Assembly: GCF_001269985.1 (NCBI RefSeq)
Contig: NZ_BBZB01000002.1
Location: 248,001-312,000, forward strand
Source: Pseudoalteromonas sp. '520P1 No. 423'
Lineage (GTDB): Bacteria > Pseudomonadota > Gammaproteobacteria > Enterobacterales > Alteromonadaceae
Length of the DNA stretch: 64,000 nucleotides
Direction: 5' to 3'
Below the pieces are notes generated by a model. The model searched no databases. It was not told the origin of the DNA and worked only from the letters and a program-made list of their open reading frames with translations. This document shows positions 1 through 10,249 of this stretch, one piece after another; the first letter of the stretch is position 1, and each line of letters begins with the position of its first letter. A program made the position numbers and the translations under genes.

Positions 1-1875
1 ACCTGAGTCATAACTTACTTGTAATGAGTTATAAACATAAGAAGAGTAAATAATATCTGAGTTTGTAGGATCGATTGATGTATAACCACCGTCTCCACCA
101 CGGATTTCAACCCAAGTTTGACCGCCTTCAACCGTGCCCATTTGAGTACCGTTATCTTGTGAACCTGCAGCATATTTACTACCATCACTTGCCGCTCCAC
201 CATGATAGAATTGTGTAACAGCATAGCCATTATTCATGTTTTCAAATTTAATATATTCTTCTTGTGCGTAACCAATTGAGTCATCATTATACCAAGTTGA
301 GTACATTAAGTGACACATATCAGATACCACAGCAAACACATTACCTTGTGCATCTAAAGTACGCTGAACACCACCATCATTACCTATGTACATGGTTTTA
401 TTAGTTGTGCCATTATAATCTGGATGGAATACAATAATATGGTTATCAGCATGGATATAACGCTCATGACTTGGATCTAACCACCATTGGCTAGCAATAC
501 CAAAGTTTTTACCGCCATTATCTGAACGTAAAACGTCAACACCGCCTACCCAAACTCTTTCTGCGTCACTTGGATCTACAGCTAATGTTAAATCATACCA
601 ACCTTGCCCTGTACCTATTTTAGATGAGCCGCCCCAACACTGCTGATTAACCACACCATCACCATAAGTATAACCAAGCATACTTCTTGCTATTGGCGCT
701 TCTTCTGGTGCTGTATCTCTACCAACCTGTTTAGTCCAAGTATCGCCCCCATCCATAGATCTAAATAATGAATGAAGTGCATTAGTATTCACATCAACCG
801 CTAACGCGTAAACAGAATCTTGGTTAGATGGTGATAATGCCACTTCGATACGACCAAAATCTTCATTGCCTTCAACTAATGAATCAATTGTTGTAGTCCA
901 AGTTGCACCTGCATCTTTAGAAACAAGTACTTGGCTAGGTGCAGTATGGTTACCACATGCAGCAACTAAGTAATCTACCTCTTTATCTGTACGTAATTCA
1001 ATATCTAAACAACCAACAGGGAAAGTACGATCACCTGCTTGTACAGAGAAATCTGCGGCATCAATTAATTTAGTCCAATCACCACCCGCGTTATCTGTTT
1101 TAAATAAACCACCATTACTAGCTACATACATAGTTTTTGGATTGTTATGACTAACTACAATACGGTAGATGAAGTGAAAATCAGGGTTGTTTACTGTAGA
1201 TGCTATCGAATTCCAGCTCGTTCCCGCATCTGATGAAACAAAAATACCATTGCCTCGCATAATACCTGTGTAGCGGAAACCTTCACCAGTACCTGCATAA
1301 ATAATATCAGGATTACCTGGTTCAAAATTTAATGTAGTAACAGCTAAATGCGTCATTAAATCATCAAGTGGTTGCCAGTTTTCACCTGCATCGGTTGTTT
1401 TCCAAACACCGCCTGAAACACCTGCTGTGTACATAGTATCTGGTGTTGTTGGGTGAAATAAAAGAGCACGAGTTCTACCACCTACATTACCTGGACCTAA
1501 TTGCTCCCAACGATCAACCGTATCACTAGCGTTTACACTTGATGCGTATAGCCCATTTTCCTGTGGTTGTACAAAAGATTGCGCCGCTAAATCATAATGT
1601 GGCTGTTTTTGCATATATGCGCGTGCAATATCATACTTTTCAACTGGTAACTGTTTCATGCCTATTGGCATTCTTTTAGCGTTAAAAAACTCTGCAGCTT
1701 CACTTGGCTTACCATATTTCGCCTTATGAATAAGTTTTTTTTCTAATTTGGCTTGAAATCTATCCGGTAATTGCAGTTGACTCTCATCAACAGACTGGCT
1801 TGATTGGTACATATATCCACCAATTGCAAGCAATACACCAGTAGCAACTAAAGTTTTAGACATGAAACGTCCCAT
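1..1875 (-). CDS. BNR/sortilin-type beta-propeller protein, C-terminus cut by window edge
   Basis: The frame stays open from an ATG at 1875 to base 1, so at least 625 residues are visible and the C-terminus lies outside. The N-terminus has a short hydrophobic segment (LVATGVLLAIGGYMY), which suggests export or a membrane anchor. The body carries many BNR/Asp-box-like motifs (SSDAGTSW, KTDNAGGDW, SKDAGATW, RSMDGGDTW, RSDNGGKNF) and the phrases typical of VPS10/sortilin-like propellers such as GGVWKTTDAGENW. Such proteins are secreted or surface beta-propellers, often of unknown substrate. A second in-frame ATG at 1863 is an alternative start. Function is not established. Confidence 0.85.
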   Translation of the reverse strand, partial: MGRFMSKTLVATGVLLAIGGYMYQSSQSVDESQLQLPDRFQAKLEKKLIHKAKYGKPSEAAEFFNAKRMPIGMKQLPVEKYDIARAYMQKQPHYDLAAQSFVQPQENGLYASSVNASDTVDRWEQLGPGNVGGRTRALLFHPTTPDTMYTAGVSGGVWKTTDAGENWQPLDDLMTHLAVTTLNFEPGNPDIIYAGTGEGFRYTGIMRGNGIFVSSDAGTSWNSIASTVNNPDFHFIYRIVVSHNNPKTMYVASNGGLFKTDNAGGDWTKLIDAADFSVQAGDRTFPVGCLDIELRTDKEVDYLVAACGNHTAPSQVLVSKDAGATWTTTIDSLVEGNEDFGRIEVALSPSNQDSVYALAVDVNTNALHSLFRSMDGGDTWTKQVGRDTAPEEAPIARSMLGYTYGDGVVNQQCWGGSSKIGTGQGWYDLTLAVDPSDAERVWVGGVDVLRSDNGGKNFGIASQWWLDPSHERYIHADNHIIVFHPDYNGTTNKTMYIGNDGGVQRTLDAQGNVFAVVSDMCHLMYSTWYNDDSIGYAQEEYIKFENMNNGYAVTQFYHGGAASDGSKYAAGSQDNGTQMGTVEGGQTWVEIRGGDGGYTSIDPTNSDIIYSSYVYNSLQVSYDSG

Positions 1876-2231
1876 AGTGTTCCCTTTTTATCTTATAGTT
1901 AATTGTTATTACCTGAACTAAAAACCCTATAAAAATATAGAATTAAAGTTCTATTTTAGTTTTTAGTAAAATAAACCGAAAGCATTTGTATCCTTTTTTT
2001 CGACAGCAAGCTAACAATAAATTGATAACTTTGTAAACGTATGTAAAAAGTTAGAATTGAAATGAAACCTAAAATAACAATCAAACCACTGATTTGAAAG
2101 AAAATATAACTACAAAACTCAAGCATTCGGCTAGTTAACTTAAATATCACAACTTATATAAAATTTTAAAACAAACCGTATAATGTTCTGCGAATTAACA
2201 ATGCTTCTATCTATATAAGTTACTATTAAAT
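1876..2231. other. Intergenic spacer between divergent genes
   Basis: About 355 AT-rich bases separate the divergent BNR and TonB-receptor genes and must hold both promoters. A 64-codon minus-strand reading frame lies inside, but it has no recognisable protein features and no clear ribosome site, so I do not call it. Confidence 0.5.
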
Positions 2232-4106
2232 ATGATACTTTTTCCTAGCTTTATTTTATTAACCAATATCGTTCAACCTGCTTTAGATACGCCAAAAGTT
2301 GAACGTATCCAAGTCAATATTAGTCGGAACTTACTTAACTCAACGCCTGTCACATCCAATAATGTCCAAACGCTTAATTCAGAACAGCAAATTAGTTTAG
2401 ATAGAAGCATCGCTGATTGGCTCAACCAAATCCCAGGGGTCAGCATGAACGGGCAAGGTGGATTGATGCAAAGCTACAGTATACGAGGATTGAGCAAAGC
2501 TAGGATCAGAACAGAAGTCGATGGTATTCCTATTATTACAGATAGAAGAGCGGGTAATTCAGTCTCTTTTATTCCAACGAACTTATTGTCAGATGCAATC
2601 GTTCAAAAAGGCGCAAGTTCTACCTTATATGGCTCAGATGCTATGGGTGGTGTCATTAGTCTTTCAAGTATCACTCCTCAAGAGTTAAATGTATCGATGT
2701 CACAACAAACCAATGGGGATCAAAGTGACATTTCAATATCTAATGGCAACGATGCAATACAAGCTGGCGCTGCTTATCGAAAAGCTAAAAATAGCCAAGC
2801 AGCAAATGGTAAAGAGCTGCATACCGAATTTGAACAAGCAGCAGGTTTAATTAAATATCAAACCGATTTTAGTGATTTTAATACTCAAACCAGCTTTTTG
2901 ATCAGTGAAACAACAGATATAGGTAAAAGTTCATCAAACTTCCCAGATAAGAAAGTTACGATTTATCCAAGTGAAATCCATAGCCTCAGTCAATTTCAAT
3001 TGAGCTATCAAGATCTATGGCTAGTAAAACTGTACCATCATTATCAAAACTGGGAGAGCCAAGTAGATCGCATTAGCTCAAGAACAAATAAAACTTTTTA
3101 TCAAGCGCATACCATTGGCAGCTTATTTTACAGCCACCACAACCTTCATACAGGAAAAGGACGATACGGCATAGAATGGGTTGGTAGAAGAGGCGTTAAA
3201 ATCTCAGAGCAAGAATATGATTTGTCTCATACTTTAACTTTTGAAAAAAACTTATTAGATGGTAACCAAGATAATTTTGGTTTATTTATTGATGAACATT
3301 GGCAATACGATGATTTTAAATTTATGGCTGGTTTAAGATACGATAGTATCAAACAAACAAATCAAATCACACATACCGCTCGCCATGCTAGTAAATTAAA
3401 CTCAAGTTTATCTACAAGCTACTTAGTATCAGATCAATTTGATATTCATGCTGAATATGGCACAGGCTTTAGATTTCCAACTTTATCTGAGCTGTACTTT
3501 AATGGCGAAACACCGAGAGGAACCACATTAGGTAATAAAGACTTAAAACCTGAAACCAGTAAAAGCTATGCTATTGATCTGAACTACCACTTTGAGAACA
3601 GCAATTTATCATTAAGTACGTATTTACAAAACTTAGATAATTATATTCAAAGGTATCGCGTAAATAGTGATTTGAGAAGTTATCAAAATATTGATGAAGC
3701 ACGCATTAAAGGTTTTGAACTCAGTTACGAATTCCAAGTAACTGATAACTTCACTCACCAAGTCTCATATCAAAAACAAATAGGCACAGATAGTGACGGA
3801 CAAACCTTAGCAGATTTACTTCCTACAAAATGGACACTTAATAGCCAATGGTTTTTAAACCGCGCAAGTATTTTAAGTAACATTTCATATAGAAAAGAAA
3901 AATCTGACATTGCAGACGGTGAACAAGCATTAAATAGTGTTTTGTTATGGGATTTAAAATGGCGCTACCATTTAAGTGATCAATTTAATCTCAGCCTCAG
4001 TGCTAACAATCTATTAGATAAATTATATTATGGTACAGCAGATGAAGATGCAGACTTCCAACCAGGTAGATCATTTGGTATCTCAATAAACTACCAAAGT
4101 GAATAA
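2232..4106 (+). CDS. TonB-dependent outer-membrane receptor
   Basis: 624 residues. A hydrophobic leader (about 1-20) is followed by a plug domain with the usual signatures: SIADWLNQIPGV, SYSIRGLSKARIRTEVDGIP and IVQKGASSTLYGSDAMGG. A long beta-barrel follows, containing the GTGFRFPTLSELYFNG and NLKPETSKSY-like motifs of the family (here DLKPETSKSYAID). It lacks the common C-terminal phenylalanine and ends NYQSE. TonB receptors import iron complexes, vitamins or glycans across the outer membrane; the substrate is not evident. It stands alone, convergent with a LysR gene two bases downstream. Confidence 0.9.
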   Translation: MILFPSFILLTNIVQPALDTPKVERIQVNISRNLLNSTPVTSNNVQTLNSEQQISLDRSIADWLNQIPGVSMNGQGGLMQSYSIRGLSKARIRTEVDGIPIITDRRAGNSVSFIPTNLLSDAIVQKGASSTLYGSDAMGGVISLSSITPQELNVSMSQQTNGDQSDISISNGNDAIQAGAAYRKAKNSQAANGKELHTEFEQAAGLIKYQTDFSDFNTQTSFLISETTDIGKSSSNFPDKKVTIYPSEIHSLSQFQLSYQDLWLVKLYHHYQNWESQVDRISSRTNKTFYQAHTIGSLFYSHHNLHTGKGRYGIEWVGRRGVKISEQEYDLSHTLTFEKNLLDGNQDNFGLFIDEHWQYDDFKFMAGLRYDSIKQTNQITHTARHASKLNSSLSTSYLVSDQFDIHAEYGTGFRFPTLSELYFNGETPRGTTLGNKDLKPETSKSYAIDLNYHFENSNLSLSTYLQNLDNYIQRYRVNSDLRSYQNIDEARIKGFELSYEFQVTDNFTHQVSYQKQIGTDSDGQTLADLLPTKWTLNSQWFLNRASILSNISYRKEKSDIADGEQALNSVLLWDLKWRYHLSDQFNLSLSANNLLDKLYYGTADEDADFQPGRSFGISINYQSE

Positions 4107-4107
4107 A

Positions 4108-5037
4108 CTATTTTTTGAGCACTTTTAAACCATAACTAATGGTTTTTTCTAAATGGGATTTACATGCTTGATAACATATTTCTCTAAACCATTTATGCTC
4201 AGGATCTAAATTATTTTTTGCATGCCATAAAATATAATATTCATGAGGCTTTATATCTAATGGTAAAGGTTTAATCTGTAAATCATGTAGCTGAGAAAAA
4301 TCTGCGGCGATATGCAAAGGTGTGGTTAAAATCGTATCAGTCTGCAATAGTAATTCTATTGCAGACTGAAAAAATGGTACTGAAGCAAATACGTTTCTCT
4401 TTTTACCAAGTTCAGCTAAAGCAGAGTCAACAGGGCTATCTTTGTCACCCCCACCACTTATAACAATATGTTTTGCTTGCGTATAATCCTTTATTGTAAA
4501 GGGGCTTTCCACTTTTGGATCTGAATTTCGCATCACGATCACCAATTCATCTTCAGCCATTTTTTTGCCATAAAGATTTTCAGGTACAGTATCAATAATA
4601 GTTGATACCAAATCCAAAGATTTGTGAGAAAGCTCAGTTAACCAATTTTTTTGCCATAGTTGATATTCAATACTGATATCTGGCGCACTTTTTACCATTT
4701 GAGCACTGATCTGAGGTAAAATAAACTGTGAAACATAATCACTCGAAGCTAATTTAAACTTACGTTTACATTGGATTAAATCTAACGTTTTTGGTAAATA
4801 CAAATTATCTAATGTTTGAATAATACTAGGTAACTGTGTTTTTAATTCTTCACCCCTTTGTGTCAGCACAAAATGATTAGCTTCACGAATTAAAATGGGA
4901 TCATGAAAGGCATCACGAATTTGAGATAAAGTTTTACTCATAGCTGATTGCGTCACATTTAAAGCCTTTGCAGACTCGGTCAAGTTACGTGTATGTAGTA
5001 AAGATATAAGTGCTGGTAACAACTTATAGTTATTCAA
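4108..5037 (-). CDS. LysR-family transcriptional regulator
   Basis: 309 residues with an N-terminal winged helix-turn-helix (about 3-62; NLTESAKALNVTQSAMSKTL) and a C-terminal periplasmic-binding-like effector domain, the standard length and layout for LysR regulators. It is encoded just upstream of doxX and chrA on the same strand and faces the TonB receptor gene end to end. Its target is unknown; the doxX/chrA cluster is the nearest candidate. The effector ligand cannot be read from sequence. Confidence 0.88.
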   Translation of the reverse strand: MNNYKLLPALISLLHTRNLTESAKALNVTQSAMSKTLSQIRDAFHDPILIREANHFVLTQRGEELKTQLPSIIQTLDNLYLPKTLDLIQCKRKFKLASSDYVSQFILPQISAQMVKSAPDISIEYQLWQKNWLTELSHKSLDLVSTIIDTVPENLYGKKMAEDELVIVMRNSDPKVESPFTIKDYTQAKHIVISGGGDKDSPVDSALAELGKKRNVFASVPFFQSAIELLLQTDTILTTPLHIAADFSQLHDLQIKPLPLDIKPHEYYILWHAKNNLDPEHKWFREICYQACKSHLEKTISYGLKVLKK

Positions 5038-5091
5038 AAGTGATGCCTTAAATTATAGAAATACATTCAATGAGAAATTATCTCAATGAGT

Positions 5092-5523
5092 TTATAACTT
5101 TTTATAAATCATTTCATCAACAGAGAGCTTGCCGGCACCTTGAATTAATATATTCACAACACCTGCTAAAAGTAATAATTGAAATTCATAACCCCCTTTA
5201 CCAAACATGCCAGCATCCAAATGTACAAAACCGATTGCCACTAGCATTACAATGACTAAACTACTCGCCGCCACACGTGTCAATAAACCAATAATCAGTA
5301 ATGCGCCGCCTAATGTTTCAGCAAGCCCAGCTGCAATAGCCAATAAATAACTAGGCTCTAACCCCATGCTGCCTAGCCATCCAGCAAAACCAGCTGGATT
5401 GCCTTCACCAAAGAGTTTCCCCCAGCCATGACCAATAAAAATTACACCTAAAACAAGCCTTAAAATAACTGGTGCCAGTTGGTTAGTGTTGCTATCTAAT
5501 ATACTTTTTGCTAAATCTTTCAT
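5092..5523 (-). CDS. DoxX family membrane protein
   Basis: 143 residues with four hydrophobic segments. The first contains the family signature RLVLGVIFIGHGWGKL followed by GFAGWLGSMGL. DoxX proteins are small inner-membrane proteins linked to redox balance or thiosulfate oxidation, usually of unknown biochemistry. Same strand as chrA, about 85 bases downstream of it, so they may share a transcript. Confidence 0.88.
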   Translation of the reverse strand: MKDLAKSILDSNTNQLAPVILRLVLGVIFIGHGWGKLFGEGNPAGFAGWLGSMGLEPSYLLAIAAGLAETLGGALLIIGLLTRVAASSLVIVMLVAIGFVHLDAGMFGKGGYEFQLLLLAGVVNILIQGAGKLSVDEMIYKKL

Positions 5524-5609
5524 AATTGTACCTAAATTAAATTAATGAAAGTATTTTAGTGACTTAGAAGCATGAATAAAAATTCTAATTTAGACTAAAA
5601 ACCATGAAT

Positions 5610-6776
5610 TTAACTCATGCCTGATGATAAGTATACTGATGCAACGCCTAATAATGAAAACAAACTAACTAAGGCAAGTATTGGTAATTTCAATGATTTT
5701 AATAGATAGATACCCAATACTACCAAAGCCATATCTATATTATTGATCACAGCGCTTTGAAAAACAGGCTGATATAGAGCTGACAATAATAGACCTACAA
5801 CAGCAGCATTGACCCCATTCATCGCTCCAGAAATACTGGCATTACTTGCTAAAGCCTGCCAATTTTTTAAAACAATTAATATCAATAAAAAGCCAGGTAA
5901 AAAAATAGCTAAAGTCGCTAATAATGCACCTAAAATTGGAGAGCTGGGTAATAACTCAAAACCTAAAAAGGTGGCTAAGGTAAACATAGGTCCAGGCACA
6001 GCTTGTGCTGTGGCATAAGCAGTTAAAAATGCGTCTTGGCTTAGCTGTTCTCCCACTAGCCCTTCTAATAGTGGTAATACAACATGTCCGCCACCAAAGA
6101 CTAAACTACCAGCTTGAAAAAAGTCAGCGAAAAGCTGCGTATGTGCGTTCAAATGCGACAATACTGGCAAACCAATCAATAAACCTATAAAAATCACAAG
6201 GGGTAGCCAGCTTAATTGTATTTTAGCGTGTGTATTTGAGCTGATGTTATCTTCTTTGCTTAAATAAAGCTTACCAATGTAAGCTGCAAAAATAAGCACA
6301 CACATTTGTGTATAAAGAGAAGGAATAATTAACAACGCCATTGCGGTAAAGGCAAACAAGAAAACTGAGGTTTTGTTCTTACAAAAATTATTAAACATGC
6401 CCCAAACTGCGTCAGCTACAACAATTACGGCGAGTAATTTTAAGCCATGGATCATACCTTCAAAAAAGGTATTATCAGAAAAACTTTGACTCATATAAGC
6501 GATTGCTAACATGACAAAAACTGAAGGTAACGTAAAACCTAAAAAAGCGGCTATCGCCCCTGGTAATCCAGCTCTGTGATAACCAATAGAAAACCCCACT
6601 TGGCTAGAGCCTGGTCCAGGCAAAAATTGGCTTAAAGCCACAAATTGACCATAATCTTTATCACTTAACCATTGATGCTTTTCAACAAAAGCTTGTCTAA
6701 AGTAGCCAATATGTGCAGCGGGTCCACCAAAACTCATACAGCCTAAAATAAAAAACTTAGAAAAAATTTCGAACAT
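5610..6776 (-). CDS. chrA: Chromate transporter, long-chain CHR family
   Basis: 388 residues, the usual length of the two-halved CHR transporters. The first half has CMSFGGPAAHIGYFR and LSQFLPGPGSSQ. The repeated second half has GSLVFGGGHVVLPLL and the AVPGPMFTLATFLG motif. About ten to twelve membrane segments are expected. ChrA exports chromate by proton antiport, but homologues may move other oxyanions. It is divergent from a LysR gene at 6902, across a 125-base spacer likely to hold the regulatory site. Confidence 0.9.
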   Translation of the reverse strand: MFEIFSKFFILGCMSFGGPAAHIGYFRQAFVEKHQWLSDKDYGQFVALSQFLPGPGSSQVGFSIGYHRAGLPGAIAAFLGFTLPSVFVMLAIAYMSQSFSDNTFFEGMIHGLKLLAVIVVADAVWGMFNNFCKNKTSVFLFAFTAMALLIIPSLYTQMCVLIFAAYIGKLYLSKEDNISSNTHAKIQLSWLPLVIFIGLLIGLPVLSHLNAHTQLFADFFQAGSLVFGGGHVVLPLLEGLVGEQLSQDAFLTAYATAQAVPGPMFTLATFLGFELLPSSPILGALLATLAIFLPGFLLILIVLKNWQALASNASISGAMNGVNAAVVGLLLSALYQPVFQSAVINNIDMALVVLGIYLLKSLKLPILALVSLFSLLGVASVYLSSGMS

Positions 6777-6901
6777 GTTTCCAATCTATTTTTACAATTA
6801 ATAAAAATAAGATAATAAAACCACACTTATGATTCAAATTGATTGTGTTAATTAAAACTATGAATACAATTAATATATGATTTTTTGATTGTAATAATTT
6901 T

Positions 6902-7837
6902 ATGAAAGAAGTTAGCTGGCGTGCCATAGATCTCAACCTACTTGTTGTTTTTAATGCCTTAATGGAAGAAAAAAGTGTTTCAAAAGCGGCAAACACACTC
7001 CATATAAGTCAATCAGCTATGAGTCATAGCTTATCTCGTTTACGTGATTTATTAGATGATCCTTTATTTGAGCGTCAAGGTCATTCAATGCTTGCTAGCC
7101 AAAAAGCGCTTGATCTCGCACCTGTGATCTCTGGCATTTTAAATCAAATTTCTAAACAAGTTTTAAACTCAAGCTCTTTTGAGCCAATTGACTTTACCAG
7201 CACTTTTAAAATTGGCTTAACAGATTATGCCGAATTATTATTTGCTCCTGTATTATTTGATGTAATCTCCAAATATTCACCTAAAAGCCAGATTTGTTTT
7301 TATCATGTCGATAAAAGTAATTTTGAATCGGTTTTTAAAGAACACCACCTAGATTTAATGCTAGCTAGTATCAATAAAACACTCAAAAACTTTAATCGAA
7401 GTCATGTTTATACAGAAAAACATGTATGTTTATTTGACAAATATGCAACAGGGATCACAACACCTATATCACTAAAACAATATTGTGATATTCCTCATGC
7501 TTTAACTAGTTCTAATGGTCAGATGGCATCGCCCATAGATGCGCAATTGGCAAAACATAATCATCACAGACACGTAAAAGTCACTTCCCGTAACTTTTTA
7601 ACCTTACGGCATTTGTTAAAAGGAAGAAATTTATTATGTGTCGTACCCGAGTTAGTCGCAAAAATGGATCTATTTTCCAATGAACTCACTTATGGCACCC
7701 CACCCATAGCAGTAAACGACTTTAACTTAGAAATTCTATGGGAGACCAGAAACGACCAAAATGCCAAAAACCTTTGGTTACGTGAGCTAGTCAAAGCAAG
7801 TATTTCGGAACAAGTTGCTCAATTAAGGCTAAATTAA
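6902..7837 (+). CDS. LysR-family transcriptional regulator, divergent from chrA
   Basis: 311 residues with an N-terminal HTH (about 9-68; SVSKAANTLHISQSAMSHSLSRLR) and a LysR substrate-binding domain. Its head-to-head arrangement with chrA is the classic LysR geometry, so it probably controls chrA/doxX. That is inference from position. The sequence also resembles the NodD/PcpR-like group that starts with DLNLLVVFNALMEEKSV. Confidence 0.88.
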   Translation: MKEVSWRAIDLNLLVVFNALMEEKSVSKAANTLHISQSAMSHSLSRLRDLLDDPLFERQGHSMLASQKALDLAPVISGILNQISKQVLNSSSFEPIDFTSTFKIGLTDYAELLFAPVLFDVISKYSPKSQICFYHVDKSNFESVFKEHHLDLMLASINKTLKNFNRSHVYTEKHVCLFDKYATGITTPISLKQYCDIPHALTSSNGQMASPIDAQLAKHNHHRHVKVTSRNFLTLRHLLKGRNLLCVVPELVAKMDLFSNELTYGTPPIAVNDFNLEILWETRNDQNAKNLWLRELVKASISEQVAQLRLN

Positions 7838-8011
7838 AGTTTAAAAGTAGATCTTAGAAGTAAATGATTGTAAATGGATATAAAAAAAGTCATAAAAGCT
7901 TATATAAGACACTGATATTAAGACTAATTCACTTCATCGACAAATACTAGACTTTCACTTTGTTTCACTATAGTTTAACCGGTTCAAATAAAGCTACTAG
8001 GGAAAAGTTCG

Positions 8012-10177
8012 ATGATTAAAAAAGCGCTCACATGTGCTGTATTAATGGCACTGACAGCATGTGGTTCACAAGAAGTAGAAAATAAAAATACCACAGAGGC
8101 TGAAGTAAAGAATGTAAAAAGCCAAGTTGCAGCAATTACCTATCCAGAAACTAAAAAGGGTGATGTTGTAGATACTTATTTCAATACTAAAATAGCAGAT
8201 CCATATCGCTGGTTAGAAGATGATATGAGCGAAGAAACTGCTGATTGGGTAAAAGCGCAAAATAAAGTAACCGCAGATTACCTTTCACAAATTCCATATC
8301 GCGATGAACTAAAAGCAAGCCTTAAAAACTTAATGGATTACGAAAAAGTAGGTGCACCATTTAAAGAAGGTAACTACACCTACTTTTATAAAAATGACGG
8401 ATTACAAAACCAATATGTAGTTTACCGCCAAAAAGAGGATGGTGAAGCTGAAGTATTTTTAGACCCAAATAAATTCAGTGAAGATGGCACCACATCACTT
8501 GCAGGTTTAAGCTTTTCTAAAGATGGTTCTCTTGCTGCTTATCAAATTTCTGAAGGTGGCAGTGATTGGCGCAAAGTAATCATCATAGACGTTGAATCTA
8601 AAAAACAAATAGAAGAAACGCTTATTGATGTTAAATTCAGTGATATATCTTGGATTGGTAATGAAGGTTTTTATTACTCAAGCTACGACAAACCAAAAGG
8701 TAGCGAACTATCTGCTAAAACAGATCAACATAAATTGTATTTTCATAAGCTAGGTACAGCTCAAAAAGATGACCAGTTGGTATTTGGTGGCACAGATAGC
8801 GAAAAACATCGTTATATTGGCGGGTATGTTACTGAAGATGATAAATATTTATTAGTATCAGCATCTGTTTCAACATCGGGTAATAAACTATTTATTAAAG
8901 ATTTAACTAAGGCTAACAGTGAACTTGTTACAATTTTAAATAATACAGATTCAGATACGCATGTTTTAGATAATATAGGCAGCAAACTATTTTTAGTGAC
9001 TAACTTAAATGCACCAAACAAAAAAGTAGTTACCGTTGATGCAGCTGATCCTAGCCCAGAATACTGGGAAGACCTGATCCCTGAAACAAAAAATGTATTA
9101 AGTGTTTCTACTGGTGGCGGCTATATTTTTGCTAAGTACATGGTTGATGCAATTTCTAAAGTAAAACAGTTTGATAAATCAGGTAAAGAGATACGTGAAA
9201 TAGCACTTCCTGGTGTCGGTACTGCAAGAGGTTTTAGCGGTAAAGATGATGATGCAACTTTATATTACTCTTTCACTAACTACAAAACACCAGGTACCAC
9301 TTTCACTTTTGATGCATCAAAAGGAGAAAGTAAAGTATACCGCAAATCAAATGCTAAATTTGATAGCGAACAATACGAGTCTAAACAAGTATTTTATAAA
9401 TCTAAAGATGGTACAAAAGTACCTATGATCATTACCCATAAAAAAGGCATTGAATTAGATGGCTCAAACCCAACAATTCTTTATGCGTACGGTGGTTTTA
9501 ATGTCAGCCTAACACCAAGATTTAGCCCAACACGAGCAGCTTGGTTAGAGCAAGGCGGTATTTATGCTGTTGCCAATTTACGTGGCGGTGGTGAATACGG
9601 TAAAGAGTGGCATAAAGCGGGAACTCAACTACAAAAACAAAATGTTTTTGATGATTTTATTTCAGCAGCTGAATTCTTAATCGACAAAAAATATACTTCA
9701 AGCCCTAAACTGGCAGTAAATGGTGGCTCAAACGGTGGTTTACTTGTTGGTGCGGTTATGACGCAACGCCCTGAACTATTTAAAGTTGCACTACCTGCCG
9801 TTGGTGTATTAGATATGTTGAGATACCATACTTTCACTGCAGGTGCCGGTTGGGCTTACGACTATGGTACAGCTGAGCAAAGTAAAGAAATGTTTAATTA
9901 CTTAAAAGCTTATTCTCCTGTCCATAATGTAAAACCTGGCGTGCAATATCCTGCAACTATGGTAACAACGGGTGATCATGATGACCGTGTAGTACCTGCT
10001 CACTCATTTAAATTTGCAGCTGAGCTACAAGCAAAACAAGTAGGCACTAACCCTACCCTGATCCGCATTGAAACTAATGCAGGCCATGGCGCAGGTACTC
10101 CTACAAGTAAAACCATTGAGCAATATGCTGATATTTATGGTTTCACTTTATACAATATGGGTGTGAAAAAACTGTAA
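8012..10177 (+). CDS. Prolyl oligopeptidase (S9A), predicted lipoprotein
   Basis: 721 residues. A lipoprotein signal ends at LMALTAC (Cys17), so the enzyme should be membrane-anchored in the periplasm. The N-terminal part is a beta-propeller after the family start DPYRWLEDD. The C-terminal part is an alpha/beta hydrolase. The catalytic triad is visible: Ser573 in GGSNGGLL, Asp657 in DHDDRVVP and His692 in NAGHGAG. It cleaves short peptides after proline. It is monocistronic, with a shared terminator before astB. Confidence 0.95.
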   Translation: MIKKALTCAVLMALTACGSQEVENKNTTEAEVKNVKSQVAAITYPETKKGDVVDTYFNTKIADPYRWLEDDMSEETADWVKAQNKVTADYLSQIPYRDELKASLKNLMDYEKVGAPFKEGNYTYFYKNDGLQNQYVVYRQKEDGEAEVFLDPNKFSEDGTTSLAGLSFSKDGSLAAYQISEGGSDWRKVIIIDVESKKQIEETLIDVKFSDISWIGNEGFYYSSYDKPKGSELSAKTDQHKLYFHKLGTAQKDDQLVFGGTDSEKHRYIGGYVTEDDKYLLVSASVSTSGNKLFIKDLTKANSELVTILNNTDSDTHVLDNIGSKLFLVTNLNAPNKKVVTVDAADPSPEYWEDLIPETKNVLSVSTGGGYIFAKYMVDAISKVKQFDKSGKEIREIALPGVGTARGFSGKDDDATLYYSFTNYKTPGTTFTFDASKGESKVYRKSNAKFDSEQYESKQVFYKSKDGTKVPMIITHKKGIELDGSNPTILYAYGGFNVSLTPRFSPTRAAWLEQGGIYAVANLRGGGEYGKEWHKAGTQLQKQNVFDDFISAAEFLIDKKYTSSPKLAVNGGSNGGLLVGAVMTQRPELFKVALPAVGVLDMLRYHTFTAGAGWAYDYGTAEQSKEMFNYLKAYSPVHNVKPGVQYPATMVTTGDHDDRVVPAHSFKFAAELQAKQVGTNPTLIRIETNAGHGAGTPTSKTIEQYADIYGFTLYNMGVKKL

Positions 10178-10198
10178 ATTTGTTTTAGGTATACAAAC

Positions 10199-10237
10199 AA
10201 AAAAGGGTTACTCATAATATATGAGTAACCCTTTTTT
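10199..10237. terminator. Bidirectional intrinsic terminator between POP and astB
   Basis: A near-perfect hairpin: AAAAGGGTTACTCATA, a three-base loop, then TATGAGTAACCCTTTT. A-tracts and T-tracts on both flanks let it work for the plus-strand peptidase gene and the minus-strand astB gene. Confidence 0.9.
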
Positions 10238-10249
10238 AATGTCTTAATT

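Noticed and set aside
1956..2150. Minus-strand 64-codon reading frame with hydrophobic content
   Set aside because: It has no ribosome site, low-complexity AT-rich composition and no recognisable family; probably chance.
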